Assembly: GCA_050999295.1 (NCBI GenBank)
Contig: JBPCPI010000019.1
Span: 1 to 16,530 of the forward strand
Reading direction: 5' to 3'
Source of the DNA: JACCQS01 sp050999295
GTDB lineage: Bacteria > Actinomycetota > Actinomycetes > Mycobacteriales > Geodermatophilaceae
DNA length: 16,530 bases
The position numbers were made by a program, and so were the translations under genes. The stretch's first letter is position 1; each line of letters begins with the position of its first letter. This document shows, one piece after another, positions 13,050 through 16,530 of this stretch. The notes below the pieces were generated by a model. The model did no database searches, had not been told where the DNA came from, and was given only the letters and a program-made list of their open reading frames with translations.

Positions 13050-13221
13050 TCGAGACTCTTTCCATTGATCGGCTCCGCGGTCGTTCCGCTCGATTGCTCC
13101 GCGTCGTGCGCTGCGCGCAACGTGCGGTCCGCGCCTCCCTCGCTGGCGCTCGGTCGATGCTCCCGCCCTCTCCGCGTGGGGCCGTGGACGGCCCTGCGAT
13201 GCTCGCTCCCTGTCGCCTCAC
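13042..13221 (-). CDS. Bridging small ORF between rplB and rpsS (59 codons)
   Basis: GTG at 13221 follows the rplB TAG by two bases, and the frame stays open through the whole gap to TAG at 13042-13044, five bases into rpsS. The peptide contains RRQGASIAG, GEGGSI and ARTARCAQRTTRSNRAER. It aligns with the 58-codon frame between rplX and rplE, offset by a single codon insertion. No family is recognised. Termination just past the rpsS start would allow re-initiation. Confidence 0.45.
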   Translation of the reverse strand: MRRQGASIAGPSTAPRGEGGSIDRAPAREARTARCAQRTTRSNRAERPRSRSMERVSNA

Positions 13222-13223
13222 GT
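13050..13223. repeat. GC-rich intergenic repeat, copy B (rplB-rpsS gap)
   Basis: Blocks shared with copy A (9134-9302) occur in the same order: TTCCGCTCGAT, TCGTGCGCTGCGCGCA (13104-13119), CGGTCCGC and CGATGCTCCCGCCCTCTC (13155-13172). Between the last block and the rplB stop the sequence diverges, with GGCCGTGGACGGCC as a small extra hairpin. Both copies lie in the same orientation relative to transcription. Confidence 0.7.
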
Positions 13224-14057
13224 CTAACGCTTCTTTCCGGTACGGCGGCGACGGATGATCATCGAGTCACTGGGCTTGCGGCGACGGGTACGGCCCTCGG
13301 GCTTGCCCTTGGGGTTGACCGGGTGCCGGCCACCTGAGGTCTTGCCCTCACCGCCACCGTGCGGGTGGTCCACGGGGTTCATGGCCACGCCACGTACGGA
13401 GGGACGCTTGCCCTTCCAGCGCATCCGGCCGGCCTTGCCCCAGTTGATGTTGGACTGTTCGGCGTTGCCGACCTCGCCGACGCTTGCGCGGCAGCGGACG
13501 TCGACGTTGCGGATCTCCCCGGAAGGCATCCGCAACTGGGCGTGCTTGCCTTCCTTGGCCACGAGCTGAACGCTCGAACCCGCAGAGCGGGCGACCTTGG
13601 CACCGCCGCCGGGCCGGAGTTCGATCGCATGCACGACAGTGCCGACCGGGATGTTGCGTAGTGGCAGGTTGTTACCCGGCTTGATGGCAGCGCGCGGCCC
13701 GCACTCGACGGTGTCGCCCTGACGCAGCCGCGCCGGTGCGAGAATGTAGCGCTTCTCACCGTCTGCGTAGTGCAGCAGCGCGATGCGTGACGTGCGGTTC
13801 GGGTCGTACTCGATGTGCGCGACCTTGGCCGGCACGCCGTCCTTGTCCGCGCGGCGGAAGTCGATCAGCCGGTAGGCCCGCTTGTGCCCGCCCCCCTGGT
13901 GCCGCGCGGTGATCCGGCCATGGGCGTTACGGCCGCCCTTGGAGTGCAGCGGACGGACCAGCGACTTCTCCGGCGTGGTCCGGGTGATCTCGGCGAAGTC
14001 GGCCACGCTCGAGCCGCGGCGGCCCGGCGTGGTCGGCTTGTACTTGCGAATAGCCAT
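13224..14057 (-). CDS. rplB: 50S ribosomal protein L2
   Basis: L2 is a primary 23S rRNA binder needed for subunit joining and peptidyl transferase activity. It has 277 residues, the usual length. MAIRKYKPTTPGRRGSSVAD opens it. The conserved GRITARHQGGGHKRAYRLID is at about 47-66. The C-terminal loop NPVDHPHGGGEGKTSGGRHP includes H231, equivalent to the histidine studied in E. coli L2 (His229). The tail is RRRRTGKKR. ATG start with AAGAGAG upstream. A 32-nt gap after rplW has no bridging frame but follows a hairpin at the rplW stop. Confidence 0.98.
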   Translation of the reverse strand: MAIRKYKPTTPGRRGSSVADFAEITRTTPEKSLVRPLHSKGGRNAHGRITARHQGGGHKRAYRLIDFRRADKDGVPAKVAHIEYDPNRTSRIALLHYADGEKRYILAPARLRQGDTVECGPRAAIKPGNNLPLRNIPVGTVVHAIELRPGGGAKVARSAGSSVQLVAKEGKHAQLRMPSGEIRNVDVRCRASVGEVGNAEQSNINWGKAGRMRWKGKRPSVRGVAMNPVDHPHGGGEGKTSGGRHPVNPKGKPEGRTRRRKPSDSMIIRRRRTGKKR

Positions 14058-14081
14058 CGAAGCTCTCTTGTCCCTTCCGCT

Positions 14082-14101
14082 CCGGTCGCCTAAGCGACCG
14101 G
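14082..14101 (-). other. 8-bp hairpin across the rplW stop codon
   Basis: CCGGTCGC and GCGACCGG surround a 4-nt loop containing the rplW stop codon TAG (minus-strand loop TTAG). No U-run follows. It could affect termination at rplW, mRNA stability or access to rplB. It uses the last coding codons of rplW, so part of the stem may simply be coding sequence. Confidence 0.45.
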
Positions 14102-14389
14102 GCCCCCGAAGATCTCGATCCGGTCACCGGGAGCAACGCTCACGATCGCGCGCTTGGTGTCAGGCCGCTTGCCCATGCTGAACCGGCGGCTGCGCTTGCG
14201 CTTGCCCTGCCGGTTGAGGGTGTTGACCCCCAGGACCTTCACGCTGAACACCTCTTCGACCGCGATCCGGATCTGGACCTTGTTCGCATCACGGGGGACG
14301 AGGAAGGTGTACTTGTTCTGATCGAGCAGGCCGTAGCTCTTCTCCGAGATGACCGGAGCGAGCAGAACGTCGCGGTGGTCGTGGATCAC
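14090..14389 (-). CDS. rplW: 50S ribosomal protein L23
   Basis: L23 is at the tunnel exit and docks the trigger factor and SRP. The 99 residues include DVLLAPVISEKSYGLLDQNK, YTFLVPRDANKVQIRIAVEE and the basic loop NRQGKRKRSRRFSMGKRPDT. The GTG start overlaps the rplD stop by 4 nt (GTGA) and has a strong GGAGGAGG tract just upstream. That tract also encodes part of the acidic tail of L4. Confidence 0.97.
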   Translation of the reverse strand: MIHDHRDVLLAPVISEKSYGLLDQNKYTFLVPRDANKVQIRIAVEEVFSVKVLGVNTLNRQGKRKRSRRFSMGKRPDTKRAIVSVAPGDRIEIFGGPVA

Positions 14390-15207
14390 TTGTCCTCCTC
14401 CGCCTCATCGTCGTCGTCAGTGTCGGTAGCGGTGTCGGTTTCCGCAGGTCCCTGGCGGTTTTGGCCAAAACCGCCATGGGCTTCGTCGGGCAGCTCGGTC
14501 TCCATCGCGCGACCGGTGGCCGATTTGCCCTTGGTCGGGCCGGCCAGGAACACCTCGAGTGCCTCTTCGGTGAAGATCACGTCGTCGCTCACCAGCACGT
14601 CATGGGTATTGAGCTGGGTGGGCGTGATCAGGTGCACCTGGCCGAGGTTGCGTAGCGACCGGCGGGTCAGATCATCCCCGGGCAGCGCGACCACAAGGAC
14701 GCGCTTGGCCGAGCTGATGCCGGACAGCACCGCGAGCGCGGTCTTGGTGGACGGGGTGTCCCCGTCGACGAACCCGGTGACGACGTGCAGCCGCTCGCTG
14801 GCCGCCCGATCGGACAGGGCGCAGCGCAGCGCAGCAGCCTTCATCTTCTTGGGGGTGCGCTGGGCGTACGAGCGAGGCGTCGGGCCGAACACGATGCCAC
14901 CGCCTTCGAACTGCGGTGCCCGCGTCGATCCCTGACGGGCCCGACCGGTGCCCTTCTGACGGTAGGGCTTGGCTCCACCCCCGCGAACCTCGCCGCGCGT
15001 CTTGGTTGATGCGGTGCCCTGCCGCTTGGCAGCCAGCTGGGCGACGACGACCTGGTGCATGAGGGAGATGTTCGGCTCGACGCCGAAGATCTCGGCCGGC
15101 AGGCTCACTCGACGGGACTTCCTGCCATCAAGTGTGCGAACCGAGACGTCCAGAGACGTCGTGTCGCCGGACTTCGGAGCGGTCGTGGTTGCGGACTTGG
15201 CGGTCAC
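14386..15207 (-). CDS. rplD: 50S ribosomal protein L4 with acidic C-terminal tail
   Basis: L4 contributes an arm to the exit tunnel and represses the S10 operon in E. coli. The core (residues 20-223) is normal, with the loop TRGEVRGGGAKPYRQKGTGR, then ARQGSTRAPQFEGGGIVFGP, reaching the tunnel. The 273-residue length exceeds the usual 200-225. The extra 50 residues include HGGFGQNRQ (244-252), encoded by a perfect 24-nt palindrome, and then a strongly acidic end (DTDDDDEAEEDK). The GTG start overlaps the rplC stop (GTGA). The tail looks like an insertion tolerated outside the fold. Confidence 0.97.
   Translation of the reverse strand: MTAKSATTTAPKSGDTTSLDVSVRTLDGRKSRRVSLPAEIFGVEPNISLMHQVVVAQLAAKRQGTASTKTRGEVRGGGAKPYRQKGTGRARQGSTRAPQFEGGGIVFGPTPRSYAQRTPKKMKAAALRCALSDRAASERLHVVTGFVDGDTPSTKTALAVLSGISSAKRVLVVALPGDDLTRRSLRNLGQVHLITPTQLNTHDVLVSDDVIFTEEALEVFLAGPTKGKSATGRAMETELPDEAHGGFGQNRQGPAETDTATDTDDDDEAEEDK
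14453..14476. repeat. Perfect 24-nt palindrome inside rplD
   Basis: TGGCGGTTTTGG is followed directly by its reverse complement; in RNA this is a 10-bp stem with a GGCC loop. Flanking CCC (14449-14451) and GGG (14477-14480) extend the symmetry imperfectly. A near-copy is at 16333-16364 across the tuf stop codon. The AT-rich centre differs from the surrounding GC-rich coding sequence. It is probably a dispersed REP-like element that landed in the L4 tail. Confidence 0.8.
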
Positions 15208-15938
15208 TTGTCAGCTCCCGTCAGACTGTTCTTGCCGGTGACATTGCTCGACTCGCTGGCGCTTGTCTTCGGCGCACCCTTGGTGGCGCTGCGGACCAGC
15301 ACCAGCCCGCCGCGGGGCCCGGGGATTGCCCCCTCGATGAGCAGCAGACCGCGCTCAGCGTCGACCTTGACGACCCTCAGGCTCTGGGTGGTGACCCGCT
15401 CGCCGCCCATCCGACCGGCCATCCGCAGGCCCTTGAAAACGCGGCCGGGGGTGGCACAGCCGCCGATGGACCCGGGTGAGCGGTGCTTGCGCTGCACACC
15501 GTGGCTGGCACCGAGACCGTGGAAACCGTGCCGCTTCATGACACCGGCGAAGCCCTTGCCTTTGGACGTGCCGGTGACATCGACGCGAACCCCGGCTTCG
15601 AACAGCTCCGCGGTGATCTCCTGGCCGACCTCATAGTCCGCGGCATCAGCGGTCCGCAGTTCCACGACATACCGGCGCGGGGTCACGTTCGCCTTGGCGA
15701 AGTGGCCGGCGTCGGGCTTGTTCACCTTGCGCGGGTCGATCGCGCCGAACCCGAGCTGGACCGCGGAGTATCCGTCGAGCTCTGGGGTGCGCACCTGGGT
15801 GACCACGCATGGCCCGGCCCTGACCACGGTCACCGGAACGATTCGGTTCGCGGCGTCGAAGACCTGGGTCATCCCGAGCTTCTCGCCCAGGATTCCCTTG
15901 AGGGCAGAAGAGTCGGCCACTGAGTTCTGACTGGTCAC
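15204..15938 (-). CDS. rplC: 50S ribosomal protein L3
   Basis: L3 starts 50S assembly and its central loop reaches the peptidyl transferase centre. The 244 residues include GILGEKLGMTQVFDAANRIV, the signature GTSKGKGFAGVMKRHGFHGL, then GASHGVQRKHRSPGSIGG and PGRVFKGLRMAGRMGGERVT. Both ends carry short Ser/Thr-rich extensions, the C-terminal one about 25 residues. GTG start with GGGGAG upstream, 16 nt after rpsJ. Its stop overlaps the rplD GTG. Confidence 0.98.
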   Translation of the reverse strand: MTSQNSVADSSALKGILGEKLGMTQVFDAANRIVPVTVVRAGPCVVTQVRTPELDGYSAVQLGFGAIDPRKVNKPDAGHFAKANVTPRRYVVELRTADAADYEVGQEITAELFEAGVRVDVTGTSKGKGFAGVMKRHGFHGLGASHGVQRKHRSPGSIGGCATPGRVFKGLRMAGRMGGERVTTQSLRVVKVDAERGLLLIEGAIPGPRGGLVLVRSATKGAPKTSASESSNVTGKNSLTGADK

Positions 15939-15954
15939 GGTGTTCTGCTCCCCT

Positions 15955-16260
15955 CTACTGGATGTTGACGTCGACGCTGGCCGGCAGGTCGATGCGCATC
16001 AGCGCGTCGACCGTCTTCGGCGTCGGGTCGAGGATGTCGATCAGGCGCTTGTGAGTACGCATCTCGAAGTGCTCGCGGGAGTCCTTGTACTTGTGCGGCG
16101 AGCGGATGACGCAGTACACGTTCTTCTCCGTCGGCAGGGGCACCGGACCCACGACCCGCGCACCGGTCTTGGTGACGGTGTCGACGATGCGCCGCGCTGA
16201 CGCGTCTATCGCCTCGTGGTCATAGGCCTTGAGCCTGATGCGGATCTTCTGTCCCGCCAT
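15955..16260 (-). CDS. rpsJ: 30S ribosomal protein S10 (NusE)
   Basis: S10 is in the 30S head and also acts as NusE, linking NusG and NusB to transcription and antitermination. The 101 residues match the family: MAGQKIRIRLKAYDHEAIDA, VVGPVPLPTEKNVYCVIRSP, HKYKDSREHFEMRTHKRLID. ATG start with GGAGCAG about 10 nt upstream. It opens the S10 block. The 88-nt gap after tuf is not bridged by any small frame, the expected picture if a promoter lies in the gap or inside tuf. Confidence 0.98.
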   Translation of the reverse strand: MAGQKIRIRLKAYDHEAIDASARRIVDTVTKTGARVVGPVPLPTEKNVYCVIRSPHKYKDSREHFEMRTHKRLIDILDPTPKTVDALMRIDLPASVDVNIQ

Positions 16261-16332
16261 CGGTGTCTTCTGCTCCTGCCGTGAGTTGCTGGTTCGTTGG
16301 AATGCGGGTCCGTACGGGTCTTACGTGGGCAC

Positions 16333-16364
16333 CCCTTGGCGGTTTTGGTCAAAAACGCCAAGGG
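16333..16364. repeat. Second palindrome copy across the tuf stop codon
   Basis: CCCTTGGCG, then an AT-rich centre, then CGCCAAGGG; 14 of 16 base pairs match across the arms. The core TGGCGGTTTTGG is shared with 14453-14476, and the other arm differs by small changes. The tuf stop codon is at the centre. No U-run follows on the minus strand. It may act as a tuf terminator or processing hairpin, but the same palindrome inside rplD would then stop the operon midway. Confidence 0.75.
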
Positions 16365-16530
16365 AGAGCTAGGGGCTCCCTGGCGATCTTTGCGACCCCA
16401 CCAGCGCCGACGGTCCGACCACCCTCACGGATGGCGAAACGCAGGCCCTCCTCCATGGCGATCGGCTGGATCAGCTCGACGTTCATTTCGGTGGTGTCGC
16501 CCGGCATGACCATCTCGGTGCCCTCGGGGA
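16349..16530 (-). CDS. tuf: Elongation factor Tu, 3' end (partial)
   Basis: EF-Tu delivers aminoacyl-tRNA to the ribosome as a GTP complex. Only the last 59 residues of domain III are in the window: PEGTEMVMPGD, then VELIQPIAMEEGLRFAIREG, GRTVGAGG and VAKIA, then ten extra residues REPLALPWRF before TGA. EF-Tu normally ends within a few residues of the VAKI/VTKI motif. Here the final LPWRF and the stop are encoded by a palindromic repeat. The residue before VAKI is Gly, where Arg or Val is common. The start lies beyond the window. Confidence 0.95.
   Translation of the reverse strand, partial: PEGTEMVMPGDTTEMNVELIQPIAMEEGLRFAIREGGRTVGAGGVAKIAREPLALPWRF

Noticed and set aside
14058..14089. Bridging ORF between rplW and rplB
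   Set aside because: No ATG, GTG or TTG frame begins at the rplW stop; the 32-nt gap has a normal ribosome binding site for rplB.
16261..16348. S10 promoter with TTGACC inside the tuf palindrome as a -35 box
   Set aside because: No acceptable -10 hexamer at 16-18 nt; the TTGACC is explained by the palindrome. A promoter in this gap or inside tuf is likely, but I cannot place it.

Overview
The window comes from a high-GC Gram-positive bacterium (Actinomycetota). This rests on the GC-rich codon use, frequent GTG starts, two DUF1707 membrane proteins, a four-cysteine (zinc) form of S14, an S17 with a long N-terminal extension, and the gene order tuf, S10 operon, spc operon, secY-adk-map. The genus cannot be fixed from the sequence alone.

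Layout. From 16530 leftwards to 2669, everything is one minus-strand block of translation genes: the 3' end of tuf, then rpsJ, rplC, rplD, rplW, rplB, rpsS, rplV, rpsC, rplP, rpmC, rpsQ (S10 operon), rplN, rplX, rplE, rpsN, rpsH, rplF, rplR, rpsE, rpmD, rplO (spc operon), and secY, adk, map. The block stops after map; infA, rpmJ, rpsM, rpsK, rpsD, rpoA and rplQ do not follow. Left of it is a plus-strand gene with an AbiEi-like winged helix and a DUF559/VSR-like nuclease-fold domain (1429-2409), then two tandem minus-strand DUF1707 plus two-helix membrane proteins (741-1223 and 122-643).

How the genes work together. Most neighbours in the ribosomal block overlap by ATGA, GTGA, TGATG or TAGTG, so translation is probably coupled from gene to gene. 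Five places inside the block have unusually long gaps (61-174 nt). In all five, short reading frames fill the gap. Each chain begins on or within a few bases of the upstream stop codon and ends overlapping the next start codon: 20 codons between rplR and rpsE; 29 then 23 between rpsN and rpsH; 58 between rplX and rplE; 49 between rpsQ and rplN; 59 between rplB and rpsS. The rplX-rplE and rplB-rpsS gaps hold two copies of one GC-rich repeat, read in the same frame. The gaps before rpsJ and before secY have no such frame, and these are where operon promoters would be expected. This looks like a relay of bridging ORFs that keeps coupling intact across inserted repeats, and it is the most unusual thing in the window.

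Other unusual points: a long palindrome occurs twice, once within the C-terminal tail codons of L4 and once across the tuf stop codon; S3 carries a C-terminal tail of about 160 residues with a nine-unit pentapeptide repeat; and a 13-base repeat sits on both sides of the AbiEi-like gene.
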